Below are positions 9,739 through 21,972 of a stretch of DNA of 64,000 bases, in pieces. Every line of letters starts with the position of its first letter. Position 1 is the stretch's first letter. Source of the stretch: Torymus aiolomorphi (lineage: Eukaryota; Arthropoda; Insecta; Hymenoptera; Torymidae). The notes under the pieces are model-generated. The model had not been told where the DNA came from. It saw nothing but the letters and a program-made list of their open reading frames with translations, and made no database searches. The stretch spans positions 86,511,948-86,575,947 of the forward strand of contig CM070873.1 in assembly GCA_036365515.1 (NCBI GenBank), written 5' to 3'. The translations under genes and the position numbers were made by a program.

Positions 9739-12700
9739 ATGAGCGCACCAAAGACCGTCAAACTACCGACGGGGCAGCAAATGCCCATCATTGGCTTTGG
9801 TACTTGGCAGGTAAGTGGACTATTTTCGATTTTTTTATCACTTATTACAACCGCTGTAAGTATTAGGTCAAAAGTATGCTTTAATTCACGCGAATCGGTA
9901 ATAAACTATAAATTAATTATCAATCAATTTTCAATAAAAACACACCAACATTTTCATCTTTAAAGTGTAATTCAGGTCACTTGAATTTTATTTTATAATT
10001 GCAAATGCGATCAATCTAACGTTCAAAACGACTTACGTAAAGTACTTCTTCTGTACTTAGTGGAAATCGTAAAAATATACTTTACATAAGTTTCTAAGTA
10101 ATTAAGAAAAAAACAAAGAAAACTTTAGCCTCCCGATGCGACTAATATTCAGTTCATTTATGTAATATTAAATGTGATTGTTTTCGTAAAGATAATTTTA
10201 GTTGTTTTATTGTTCCATGTATAAATGCAATATTGTCTAAAAGTTAATAATTCATTAATTCCCTAAGATTTTCTTATTTTAAAATTTAGATTTTAAAGGT
10301 AAGTATGACAGTCATATAAATAAACACATTTTAAATGGTTATTATTTTACAATTTTTTGAAGATTCATAAAGTCTTGATTAAGTAGCTTAACCTGGTTAG
10401 ATTAACCTTTCAAGTGCACCATGACTCGTTATATACCTCTTAAATCATTGAAAACTCTCTCCTTTTTATTCATGCCACTGCGTAAAAAATTTAAGTAATA
10501 TAAAAATATTTTTATTTTCGTATTTTCTGAGATTTATCATAAATGAATAAGTTAAAATTTTTGTAGTTTAATTAGTGTATATTAGTTCATTTATTTATTT
10601 CTATGTACAATATTGGCTTTCTAATAATAGATACAATATTACCTTATAAATATTCAGTCTTTTAAGGATGTTATGACTATACACTTCCTGTCAAAAGTTA
10701 GTTTTTAACGTTAAAACTACGATAAATAATTATATAGAATAGTTCACGATTTTTCTGCGCAGTACGTTTATGCCGAAATGCAATTCGAATATTACAAGCT
10801 TTAAAAATCGAGAATCGAAGAAAAGTTGACAGTTTCATTATTTTATCAAAATCTTTGAAATATTGTGTAGTATGCTTTGCAAAGCCGGAAATCTTTTTCT
10901 TTTAATTTTAATATAATCGTTAATAATTTATATAATACTGTAGTACATTTACTCTTCACGAATACTAAATTTAAAACGTGTTATTTATTTTTTTAAGTTA
11001 CAACCAACATTCATTTGATTATTATTTATTTAATACTTTTCACTATAATAATCATTTTCATTCCAATAAATAATAATTATCAAATAAAAATGCATATTTA
11101 ATTTTGAATTCTCGCGCCTTTTATCTATTAGGTACTGTAATAACATCCTTAATTCCGCGATCTCCTGACTTTTAATGTATTCCTTACAAAAAAAACTTAA
11201 AAGTTAGTTGCATGATCGTTATATGAATCTATAAAATAAAATACAGTACTTTTTGTAACAAGATCGTAAAACCGAGTCTTATGCCCCGAGTTCTATGCTC
11301 GCGTTACGAACATTATTTTTTATGTAGGCGTAAAATACAATTTTACGCTTAGTACACCAATAAAATTTATTTGATCCACACATTAAATGAACTGAAAATA
11401 TAATATAAAGTAACCTACTTTTAGGGCCTGGCCACATAAGTGCTGCGCTGTGCATTTTTGGCCTCGCTGTGCTGCTCAGTACAACACGGATTGCACAGAA
11501 CAGCACTTATTAATAGTTACCACATTGCAGGATTCAAATTATTTACCTTTAATTTTATTATATATTTCTAATTTTCATGATATAGCTAGTGAAAATTGTT
11601 CTACAATTAATCGATAAAATTCAATATTAAAATGATAATAAGAAATGTAGAAACACAAAATAAAAATTTTTTTTTCAACTAATTTAGGATACACATTATA
11701 AGATAAAATAAATTTATTTTCTTTATAAAATTTAAAATAATAATTTGATTCCATGTTTCGAACAAATATAATATACGTGTTAAAGATTGTTCAAATCTCT
11801 ACAACGGGTTCAATTAAAAAGACAAAAAAAAAAGAATCGGTGAATCGTCCACCTTCCTTAGCGCGCAACCAAGTTGAAACCTATTTCTTAGCACACGGCT
11901 GAGTTTTCACCTTTTTCCTCTCAACCGACGATTTACAGTATTTAATTGATCTACACAGTTATTAAAGTTAAATATTAGGCGTGAAATGACTTAGACGGTC
12001 TTGCCGTCCAGTGTGTATCCAGGATTGAAATGATACAAAAGTATTGTTTGTCGACGGTTCGAACTTCTTTATTAATTTCCTTAGTCTTGATAAGGAGTTC
12101 GAAACGTCGACAAAATTCACAAAATGTCAAAGATATGTTGATACCAATTTTATCTTGAAACCCCATTTGTATTTTCTTACACTACTTTTATAAATAGTTA
12201 TGCAGTAGATTTGAAAATTCTGATGTTAGTTTAGTTACACAATGAAGAAATACGCTAAGATCGTCCGAAGACCATGTGGAGAAAATCCAATTTCATTATT
12301 TAATAAATTAACTTTTCAAACATTGATTTGGAAAAATACAATTTTCACGGCCTCCGTATATATAAATACTATACTCAAAAATTTTTTTCGAGCGATTCTA
12401 TTAGTACTGTCATGAGATATACTCGTTGAAAAATTATGTCGGTATCACACATCCCGCTGTAAAACCGTTATGTTTTATGTACCACAATTCGTTGAAATAC
12501 ATCGTCAGGTTTTTTTATTTGAAGTTATTTTGTCAAGAACGAGTTAATTAATGAGCACTGTTATAGTTACAGTATCTCTGTACTAAATTCTTGGAACTCT
12601 GAAATTACCGGACTTGTCAAACTAGCATTCTGAAAACGTGCGCGACAGTAAAGATAAAATTTAGTCATATGTCGGTCGAAGACGTATCTACAGTTCTATT

Positions 12701-14293
12701 CTTTATTTAAAAAATATCAGACACTATTTATATCAAAACGAGAAGTAAAAATGAAAAATTAAAATTAAAAATTAATTGAAACAGTTTATTAAGGTCTGTA
12801 TTGACGAAAACTAAATTTTCCGAGAATTAAGAATGTAGGTTAATGTAATAAGTTATTTTTACAGAAATGTTGCAGTCTATATAGAATTAAATATTTACCA
12901 CCATTTTTGGATTTTCCATTATTCTTTTTAACTTTTGACATTCACTAATAGTATATGAAAGAACGATTGTGGTCATTTTGATAAACTTAAAAACACATTC
13001 AAATGATGTCAAATTCGTTATTAATTAAAACTAAAAATTTAAATATACAACACATAAGTACATCAAGTAGAAAATAACTAAAATGTTTACTTATATCTCT
13101 TAAATAAATATAAAATCTTTTTTCATGCGTTAAATCAATTGACTATATAAAAACAAAATTGATTTTTAAATTTGAAACTTATTATTTTAATAAAGTAATA
13201 CAAGTTTGATTACTTTTGATATTTTTAGGCATCAGAAGAAGAATTGGAAGCTGCATTAGATAATGCTTTAGAAGCTGGATATAGACATATTGATGCTGCA
13301 CCAGTATATCTTAATGAACATGTTATTGGAAAAGTTTTAAAGAAATGGTTTAATTCTGGTAAAATCAAGAGAGAAGATCTATTTATTGTAACAAAGGTAA
13401 ATTTCTAAAATATTTTTAATAAATGATTGAATAAATTTAATAAGTACTGATGCGTTCATTTTTATTTTTAAAGCTGCCACCTGCAGGAAATAGGCCTGAT
13501 GCGGTTGAAAAATATTTGAAGAAATCTTTAAGAGATCTACAACTGGACTATTTAGATCTTTATTTAATTCACGCTCCATTTGCATTTGTTGAAGAAGAAA
13601 ATAATTTACATCCTCAAGATGAACATGGTCAAATGAAAATAGATTCTACCACTGATATAGTAGCTGTGTGGGAAGAAATGGAAAAGCAAGTTGTTGATGG
13701 ACTGACTAAGGCTATTGGTTTATCAAATTTTAATACCAGGCAAATTGATCGGATACTTAATGCAGCTAGAGTACCTATTTCAATGTTGCAAATTGAATTG
13801 CATTTATACTTTCAACAACAAGAAATGGTATTTAAATACACATGCATTATATAATTTGTTTACTATTTTGCTGCCATAATAACTATTTTATTTGGTATAA
13901 ATGATTTTATTGTATTAGGTTCAATATTGCGCAAATAAGGGCATCCCTCTAACAGCATACTCACCTCTTGGAACTCGAGGATTAGTCAAACTATTAGGTA
14001 AAACTGAAACACTTCCAGATTTGTTAGCTAATCCAAAAGTTTTACAAATAGCTCAAAAAAATAACAAAACACCTGCTCAAATAGCATTAAAACATATAAT
14101 CCAAAAAGGCATTATTGTAATTCCAAAAAGTACAAATCGACAACGTATGAAAGACAATATTCAACTGTTTGATTGGAATCTTGATGCAGAAGATGTTGCG
14201 GAATTGAACAAATTAGATCAAGGTAGTAAAGGACGTATCTGTGATTTTTCTTTCTTTAAAGGAATAACTAAACACCCTGAATTTCCATTTTAA
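9739..14293 (+). CDS. Aldo-keto reductase, AKR1-like (4 exons)
   Basis: This is an NADPH-dependent cytosolic reductase of aldehydes and ketones (family knowledge). Exons are 9739-9810, 13229-13396, 13474-13827 and 13919-14293. All introns are phase 0 with GT-AG ends, and the product is 322 residues, the usual length. Exon 1 ends in the typical PIIGFGTWQ. The catalytic tetrad is visible as D46 and Y51 (HIDAAPVY), K80 (LFIVTK) and H113 (LYLIHAP). GLSNFN and the cofactor-binding IPKSTNRQRMKDN are present near the expected places. The 3.4-kb first intron holds only AT-rich sequence and repeats. An open frame extends upstream of the chosen ATG, but MSAPKTVKLPTGQ is the standard family start. Possible polyadenylation signals lie about 155 bp past the stop. 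The specific substrate cannot be told. Confidence 0.95.
11850..11940. repeat. Dispersed TTCTTAGC repeat, copy in reductase intron 1
   Basis: The TTCCTTAGCGC...GTTGAAACCTATTTCTTAGC pattern ending TTCCTCTCAACCGACGAT resembles the array at 45005-45135, which ends TTTCCTCTCAGCTGACGAT. A further relative is at 54000-54120. Confidence 0.5.
12321..12455. repeat. Dispersed repeat R2, copy 1 (intron 1 of the reductase)
   Basis: A stretch with CTCCGTATATATAAATACTA, GCGATTCTATTAGTACTG and GAGATATACTCGTTGAAAAA recurs at about 17717-17845 and 17915-18042. The last copy ends in TTCACATCACCTTAA, which matches the TTAAGGTGATG termini of the foldbacks at 639 and 3938, so R2 may be a relative of that element family. 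Confidence 0.6.
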
Positions 14294-15620
14294 CAAGATT
14301 AAATATTACTTATAAGTACACCAAATGTTTTTCATTACTTTTCTGATAGTAAACAAAGGTTACTTAACCTTTAAAATTGATGTTACTTTTTCTGGGCAAT
14401 TGTTGCAGTATTAATTTATATTCTCATAAATTACAAGTTTTATTTGTAATAAAAATACAAGAAAATATTTATATACTGTGTTTTGTATTTAATATATATT
14501 ATAAGCACAACAATTATTTGTTAAAATATTTTGTAATCTATAGTATGAAATACTTAATAAATTGTTTTAAAACATACCAAATTTATTTTATTTTCAATTG
14601 TCACCAATTGAAAAATAAGTTCTTTATTAGACCAATGTTCCACGACACACCGACACTGTACGTACTCTCTAGACTCCAGACACTCAGACGTATGTTTTGA
14701 GATACTTAGATAAACCGTATAGCACGTATTCGCAAGATGGTATACCTTGTGATGGTTATCTTTACGTCTCACATGGGCAACCCATCAGCTGTTCGTAATA
14801 AAGGCCCAGAATGTAATGTGGGAAGACGATTTCCTTACTTTTGCATTCAACCTCGCATTACATTATAAATAAATTAACAACTTTAAAGTACCTAGAGTTA
14901 CTTTATATTTTTAAATATTAACTGCCTTTTTAATGATAAGATCTATCAAAAAATTGTAATCTGAGTGAATTTAAAATTTATAAGTAATTTAACTTTATAA
15001 TTAATAATAAGTATGTGTAAGGAATTGAATAGTAATGTCTTGATTAAATTTTGAGGATAAAAACTAAGTAAAACCTTAAATATTTTTATTACGAACTGTA
15101 TTGATCATCTATCGGAACTGAAAGCACTAGTTAGTGATAATTGTTTACCGACTTTCCACATTGAATGCCGTGTGCACCGTGTAATGCTGGGTTATTGCCT
15201 TGTTGGCTGAACCGTAAATAGTAGCTTTTAGCTTATTGGTTAATTCTTTTAGATACTCTAGTTCGAATCGACGGAATCAGCCAATCAGTCAAAAGCCGCT
15301 ATACTTTCCAAAGTTTCACATACACCTATACTTAATATATATCTATACTGGGCTACTCCTGCAACACAGCTGCACTTAGCGACGTTGTAGGTAAAGTCGT
15401 AACCTGTGTTTAAATTCTGGCGTGAATTCATCAATTTTGAAATATCGACCAACCAGCGCTAAAGTTCTCAAGTTTTATATAAACACACGATCCTCACTGT
15501 CCATTGCATTGCTCCCCTCCCAGCTAGCAAAAATGATCAAAATTCAATAAAAAAATACCAAAAGATGGATTATTACTCTATACCATCCTGCTATTTATTT
15601 AAGGTTGTTTTGTTATAAAA
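14294..15620. other. Region between reductase and inverted repeat, no gene seen
   Basis: It holds the reductase 3' end region and AT-rich DNA. Open frames at 14377-14772 are not family-like. Slightly GC-richer sequence at 15100-15540 shows no recognisable exon. Confidence 0.5.
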
Positions 15621-15689
15621 GTTAGTTTTTACTATTAAAATACCAATAATTAGTTACATATGAGCTTGTTTTTTATTCTTTATTATAAT

Positions 15690-16280
15690 AAATTTCTATA
15701 AAAAGCTATCTAGAATTGTATAAGACCAATAGTTTAAGCTTTCAAAATAAGAAATCGGGTAAAAATTTTTAAATTATTTTGATTTCAAAAATCTTATGCT
15801 CTAAGATGTTTTGTAATGGTATGTAAAACAAAACCGCATCTTCAAATTTTATTTTGATCTTCGTTTTTTGACCTTATAATATGTTGTTTAGCAAAGATTT
15901 CTTGAGAGATCCACTAACCCAAAAATAAAAAATTAACTTTATATTTTTAATAATTAAACATTTTAAAGTGTACAGACAACTTAAAAAGTGAGTTCTTTTT
16001 TTATAAAACTAAAATTTAATGAAAATGTAAGACATATTTTTTGTTTTTAAGTTAGTGGGTCTATTAGGAATTCTTCTCTGGACAATATAAGACCAACAAA
16101 CCAAGAATCGAATAAAATTTGAAGACGTGGTATTGTTTTAAATATAATTACGAACTATCTCAGAACATAAAATTTATAAAAACCAAAATACTTACAAATT
16201 TTTATCCGATTTTTTAGTTTAGGGGCTTATATTACACATTTGATTTATTCCTATATAAGCTTATTTTATAAAAAAAAAGT
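15690..16280. repeat. Old long inverted repeat
   Basis: Segments at 15690-15920 are imperfectly complementary to 16060-16280. Examples are GATCCACTAACCC against TTAGTGGGTC, TCTTCAAATTTTATTTTGAT against ATCGAATAAAATTTGAAGA, and GAAATCGGGTAAAAATTTTT against AAATTTTTATCCGATTTTTT. It is probably a decayed foldback element. Confidence 0.6.
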
Positions 16281-16940
16281 ATAGCATAATGGTTTTCGAT
16301 TTAATTATTAATAAATTTTAGTAACACTGACATTCGACGCGGATAGTATAGCCTATACAACCTTAATCAGCTACACTTTACCTCAATAGAAAAAAAAAAT
16401 CTTTTGCTATATGACAGAATCCATCTTAAATCGAACAGCCAGAGTATGCCTACCTCACCGATCATTTTAGAATCAAAATAGGGGAGAAGCGGCATGATTG
16501 GCGCACCTAACCTTTATCCTTGATTATTTAAATGAAAAAATAGTTAAAACATAAAATGAATTATACGTGAAGATAGCTAAACATCTACTGTATCAAACTA
16601 AAAACTTTTTTACAGCATAGCATTTACAATTTATTGAATATAAACGATTTATTAAAAAAAAAAAAAAAAAATTGCGCCATTCAACCCGCCGCTTGCGGAT
16701 TGATTGGCGCACACGTATATAAATTTAGATCTCTTGCGCAAGCTAATATGCTGCATTTGCCCGAATAAACTTTCCACCTTAATTTGGCATCATTTATAGC
16801 ACTTTCCGACTTATCTTTGTCCCGCTCGTATTTTTTTGCAATCTTGCCCATCTAAATAATCATACCCTCAAAATATTTTCTCAAGGACGATATTACTTTA
16901 TACACACTTGCTGCGCGAGTAAAAATATCAAATGATACAC

Positions 16941-17348
16941 TTAAGGGGATGCCTTACTCGTACTATTACCGACCGAGCAATTCACACAGTTTCAAGCTGA
17001 TTAAAAATAAAATACGTCGAATCACAAAAAATCAAGAGAACTCTCTTCTGTGTTTTTTAACGTTCTATCATCCAGTCAAAGTTTGGAGTCGAAATATCAA
17101 GCCGTTTTTTCAAAAACTTTGAACGAAATTAAATTTAATTCCTTCTCAGGTTAAATTTAATTTCGTTCAAAGTTTTTGAAAAAACGGCTTGATATTTCGA
17201 CTCCAAACTTTGACTGGATGATAGAACGTTAAAAAACACAGAAGAGAGTTCTCTTGATTTTTTGTGATTCGACGTATTTTATTTTTAATCAGCTTGAAAC
17301 TGTGTGAATTGCTCGGTCGGTAATAGTACGAGTAAGGCATCCCCTTAA
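16941..17348. mobile_element. Near-perfect 408-bp palindromic element, TTAAGGGG ends
   Basis: From TTAAGGGGATGCCTTACTCG at 16941 to its complement ending at 17348, the two halves of about 198 bp appear identical base for base by eye, apart from a loop of roughly a dozen bases around 17145 (CCTTCTCAGG). Transcribed on either strand it would form a hairpin of about 198 bp. The perfect match suggests a recent insertion. TTAA ends put it with the other TTAAGG elements of the window. Confidence 0.85.
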
Positions 17349-17672
17349 TGCGTAAACATTATAACAAGAGAGTATAAGAATGCACTTATTTTGATAAATA
17401 AAAGGTAGGCGGTGTATTTTCATGCCTGCGCCAATCAAGCCGCTTCGGACTTTTTTATTATTTCAACTTATTTCCTAATTATAAATAAATAAATGTAATA
17501 ATCGAATTTTACTATATGAAAGTAAATAAATTTAACTATGTTATGGCGTATTTTTTTTTATTATCATAGCATTTCAGATTTGTCAATTGATCAATTTCGA
17601 ACATGATACTAATTACATGAAAAGTGACTCAAAAATACTTTTCTTAATATTTAATCAGAATAGGCTCCAATA

Positions 17673-18042
17673 TTAAGGCCACGTGAAACCGTGAATTTCA
17701 ATATTTTTGAAATCAACATTCAAGCGTTTATTCGGAAAACAAATTTTGTCAAGCGCTCCGTACACATAAACACTATATTCAGGAATTTTTTTGAGTGATT
17801 CTATTAGCATTTTCGTTAGATATACTCGTTTGAAAAGTAGGTCAATTGCAGATTCCTACTTATCGACAAGTACGGTTTTTATTTAATTAAATAAATTCTC
17901 ATATTTTTTTGGAAAAACACGTTTGTCAAGCGCTCCGTATATGTTAATACTATACTCAGATTTTTTTTTTTTGATGATTCTATTGGTATTTTCATGAGAT
18001 GTACTCGTTTGAAAATTATGTCGGTATTTCACATCACCTTAA
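17673..18042. mobile_element. Possible TTAA element made of two R2 copies
   Basis: It starts TTAAGGCCACGTGAAACC and ends GTATTTCACATCACCTTAA. It contains two direct copies of R2 (about 17717-17845 and 17915-18042), both with AAGCGCTCCGTA and GATTCTATT segments. The left boundary is tentative. Confidence 0.45.
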
Positions 18043-18177
18043 TGGTTTTGTGTGTGTTTATTAATTTTGTATTTCTAATTAAGAAAAACTAGCTTGCATG
18101 TCGAAAATCTGAATAATAATTCTAATAATCAGGTGCGCCATCGAAACCGCCGCGCCAACTAAGCCGCTTCTCCCCTA

Positions 18178-19105
18178 CTGCTGTTTTTCTCGAAAAATGA
18201 TTTGACACGTATTTTTTCATTTATCGATTGTACTAAAATTACATCCGGTTGGCAATGTCAAAATTTTTTTGTAAAATCCTAACTTTCAAATTATTTTTTT
18301 ATGGAAATCAGTTCAACAATTAGGATTCACTCCATTGAGTCCATATACGCGCGCGCGCATGCGTGTGTTTGTGTGTGTGAGACTTGTACCTAATACCACA
18401 AGATTTATAATTTGGAATATATTTTTAGTAAGAGGGAAAAGTAAGATGTCAAAGGAATAAAGCTGATTCTTTAAACGCTAAAATGTATTTCTTATGCTTT
18501 CTGTCAACAAGGAGCAGTACTTTTATAATTGTTAAAAAATATAAGGTATAAAGAGCATCGAGGAGGAGCCTTTTCTTTCTCTCGGACGAATAACGTTCCC
18601 AAAGCCAATATTTATACATGGGAGAGATGAGAGTATTACCGGATTAGCTTGATGGGCATAGGGCGCGCGCGCGACTAAGACCCCCGCGGCTTTTCGATTA
18701 CGCAAGCTTCGTTGCGCTCGGGCCCATGCATCTGCGTGCTCTTGAGAGACGCCGAGGACGTCGCGGCCGGTATCAATTACATTGTTGTTACTGGGGTGCG
18801 TAACACACGCGGAGCGAGATGCGGTCGCCAGATAATAATACACTGGCATAAGAGCATGCACAACAAAAGGCAGTGCCGCGCGCTATTGCGGGGCTCAGGT
18901 ATACGTGGGGCCCCGAATGGCAAGCTCCAGCGAGGCGCGCTAAACGCGACGCGATAGCCATCGGCGGCCGCTCACTCTGTGCAACTATGCGGCTAATTTG
19001 GCTCTGTTGGTGAAATGGATACGCGGTATGGGCGACGAGGGAGAGAGCCTCCCCGAAAAGCCCCAGCCACGGGGGTAGCTGGCCCGCGGAAGCATTAGTC
19101 GCGCG
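18178..19105. promoter_or_regulatory. Upstream region of the homeobox gene
   Basis: 18178-18540 is AT-rich with a CG/TG-repeat at about 18348-18382. From about 18650 to the start codon the DNA is markedly GC-rich with many CpGs, as is common for promoters and 5' leaders of developmental genes. Open frames here are unlike known proteins. I cannot place a core promoter. Confidence 0.4.
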
Positions 19106-20750
19106 ATGAGCGGGCCGCGAGGAGCCTCGGAGCCGGCACCGCGCCGCGAGAGCACTGACTTCAGCATCGAGCGCATCCTCTCCAAGGACAATGTCTTCCC
19201 CACCGGCTCCGTGCCCCTACCGGCACAAACTCGCGGGAGCTTACTCGAGACGCCGGCCTTCCTCACGCAGAGTAAACTCAACTGGCTTAGGAACTTTTCC
19301 AGCCGCTCGCCCTCGTCCGGATCGCAAATCCGAAACAACGAGCTTGATGGAAACGCTCAAAGGTTCGCTCAAATTCTTACTACCAATTTATTAAATTTCA
19401 AAATTATTATTGCACTGCTTCTATATTTGCGCTCTTTGAAATTTGAACCCTTGTTCAATTGACTTAATCGATTAGTAAAAGACGTGGTAATTAAACATTA
19501 TACCATGAATTTTATTCTAGCGTTAAAAAATAGCTTGAAAAAATATTGAAACAATTTTCTGTATTTGTGAGTCATACTTGTCTTCAGAGCGCTCCCGCTC
19601 TCCTTGCTTTTTACCAAGTACTTCATTCCAATAATTTAAAAAATTAGCCGATTTTTATTACGTGGTAAATTTAGAGCGTAGTGCGCAAAAAAATGTAGAA
19701 AAATAGAGAAAAAGCGCAAGGGACGAGTGTGTTATTGCGATAGTGCAATGTATAAACTGAATTTTTTATAGATATATATAGATACACACCAAATTACATT
19801 TAAAATAACAAAATTGAGTTAGCTTTCTTTATAATTCTTTTATGTATAAAAATCTATACTTCAGAGAATGCCAGAGAGCAAGTATATTCAATTCCGTCGT
19901 TACAATATTTTGAATTTTCATCTAATATCTAAGTTACCCTTAATGAGATTCTAAATTAGTGAGAGAAAATAACAAAAATTGCGCTGTAGCCACCTGTAAT
20001 GACAGGTGACTCTCACAATTCAATTTCTGAGTTTCACAAGACTAATGTATAACTTACAGTTGAATATTGCTATTATCCTCATTTTAAAACAAACAATAAA
20101 AGTAGATATGTTTCAGTTCTATCCTTGTTAACCAAAATGATCATACTAATTCCACATCTTTTAACGGAGAAGAACTTTCCTGGTTACGATGTACGAGGTA
20201 CCGACCTCCTAAGCTACCAAGAAAATTGTCTATTAAAAATCTAAAAAGAAAACCCGGATCACATCCAAGAATACCATTTACAAAATATCAGTTAGAGATA
20301 CTTGAAGATAAATATAAAAGCAGTGCATATTTATCCAGAAAAGACGTCGCCACTTTGTCAGAATTGCTTCAACTTCCACAAAGTCGAGTAAGTAAACATG
20401 GATGGATTTATTGTTTGAAAATGTAAACATTCTTTCTTAATTAAGATTTTTTATTTTAATGAAATTTTCGTATGTTATCGCAGAAAAAATACAGTTTTTA
20501 GCTTTAAAAAAAATTCCTTGCAAAAAATCAAGGTTTTTGAAAAGATTACAAATAAATATTCCTCTTTCAAATTTACAAAAATATTTATGCTATAAGTACT
20601 ATTTTCTCCTTAATCATTTTTATCAGTACACCTTTTTATTTCAATAAAGAGAATTATTTATTTTAGATAAAAATTTGGTTTCAAAATCGACGCGCAAGAG
20701 AAAGAAGAGAATCTCAAACGCTTGATCGATCACAAGCAACAAGATTATAA
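19106..20750 (+). CDS. NK/Msx-class homeobox transcription factor (3 exons)
   Basis: This is a sequence-specific nuclear regulator. Proposed exons are 19106-19362, 20117-20387 and 20667-20750, giving about 203 residues. An eh1 Groucho-binding motif, FSIERIL, lies at residues 19-25, so repression is likely. Exon 2 encodes SWLRCTRYRPPKLPR and then most of the homeodomain (residues about 133-192): R5 and F8 in HPRIPFT, L16, and KYKSSAYLSRKDVATLSELL. Exon 3 completes helix 3 as IKIWFQNRRARERRE, with W48, Q50, N51 and R53 intact, followed by a short tail and TAA. The family within the NK-like class is uncertain; an Msx-like or Msxlx-type gene is my best guess from the HPRIPFT and CTRYRPPKLPR context. 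The exon 1 donor (AAAG|GTTCGC) is weak but the phase fits. The exon 2 donor (CGA|GTAAGT) is strong. Confidence 0.85.
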
Positions 20751-20790
20751 TTGTAAAAAAATTTGAAATCTACTAAAATTCGTATGCATA

Positions 20791-20880
20791 GCTTTGAGTT
20801 GATTCGGCATTAATAACAAAAATTCAATACTCGACGCTTTGAGTTGATTCGGCATTAATAACAAAAATTCAATACTCGAC
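20791..20880. repeat. Perfect 45-bp tandem duplication
   Basis: Two identical 45-bp copies (20791-20835 and 20836-20880), each beginning GCTTTGAGTTGATTCGGCAT, lie 40 bp after the homeobox stop codon, presumably in the 3' UTR. Confidence 0.95.
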
Positions 20881-21972
20881 TTAAATGATGGTATTATACC
20901 GAAATAAACATGTTATGAAATTTAAATAAGTGATTACTGAAAATCTACAATTAAATATTTGTACAACTGTTCATTACAATTATAATAAAAGAATACTCAT
21001 TGTTAGATAATAAAATCTTTGTCCCATATGACTCACAGCGGGTTTTAGATGTACACCTTAAGTCATTTTTTTAAGCACGTTTTCAAATCTTATATGTAGG
21101 CTTTCATTTTTGCCTTACGTTTTTAAGTAACTTTGTTGAAAATTCCTTATGTTATGTGCGCATCAGCTCCATATTGTGAACAACATATTAACAATTAACC
21201 TTAATAATACATTAGAACTGGTGCAGTATTGTCACTCTTCACATGATGAATGTCAAATAGCAATAATACTTTCTCGACCAGCACCAACTCCTATCCATTT
21301 GACTGTAACAAAAAAGTAAGATAATGATGATTGTACAAATTATACTTAAGAATACTCGTCAATAAACGATAATTTTGTAAAAAAGTTATATTTTTATAGA
21401 ATAGTACTTTTCGATACTCCCTGCGTATACTACTACTTTTTCGCACGCTTAGGTTTACAAGCGTGCGTTAAAATAGCACTTTACACACGTTGTGTCAAAA
21501 AATAATGTTCGATACTCGTGATAAAAATGATTCGGGCACGAGTGTGAGTTTGTCGCCGAGCGAAGCGAGGTATACTAGAGCGAATCGCGCTATCATCGAA
21601 AAGTACTAATATTATTTTATGTAAACAATATCAACATATTTGTATAAACTGTATTAATAAAATAAGTTATATATTTATATCTATTCTTCCATTTTTATTC
21701 AGTATAATAATAAGCTAATCATGTAATTTAAAGTTTCTCAGTATATATATACTCATTGAATTATGTTCGTTGAATATATTACTCAGATTTTTATGATTAA
21801 ATATCGGAGAAGAACATATCCATTTCTCCAAGGGAATGGTAAATAATGAAGGTAAAATTCTTTTAATTTAACATTTCGGTGGTCAATGTCACCGTCGTTA
21901 AAAAATTTTGTCTTCATTTTTTTTACTTTCTCATTCAAAGAGATCGATAGATTCTTTTCTAAAATTCAATAC
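20881..21972. other. Spacer between homeobox gene and adenylosuccinate synthetase
   Basis: AT-rich, no gene. At about 21400-21610 there is a short-hairpin repeat with GAGCGAAGCGAG and TTTTCGATACTC segments like those elsewhere in the window. Confidence 0.5.

Larger units (their letters stand above)
16481..18175. mobile_element. 1.7-kb DNA transposon with TA flanks and nested insertions
   Basis: The ends read GGGGAGAAGCGGC inward on both strands, directly flanked by TA on each side, as for Tc1/mariner-type insertion (inference). Subterminal GATTGGCGC-type motifs occur near both ends and again at about 16700 (TGATTGGCGCAC) and 17433 (CGCCAATCAAGCCGCTTC), which could be transposase-binding sites. 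No transposase is seen. Nested inside are the palindrome at 16941-17348 and an R2-bearing element at 17673-18042. This makes it a non-autonomous host of later insertions. Confidence 0.7.
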
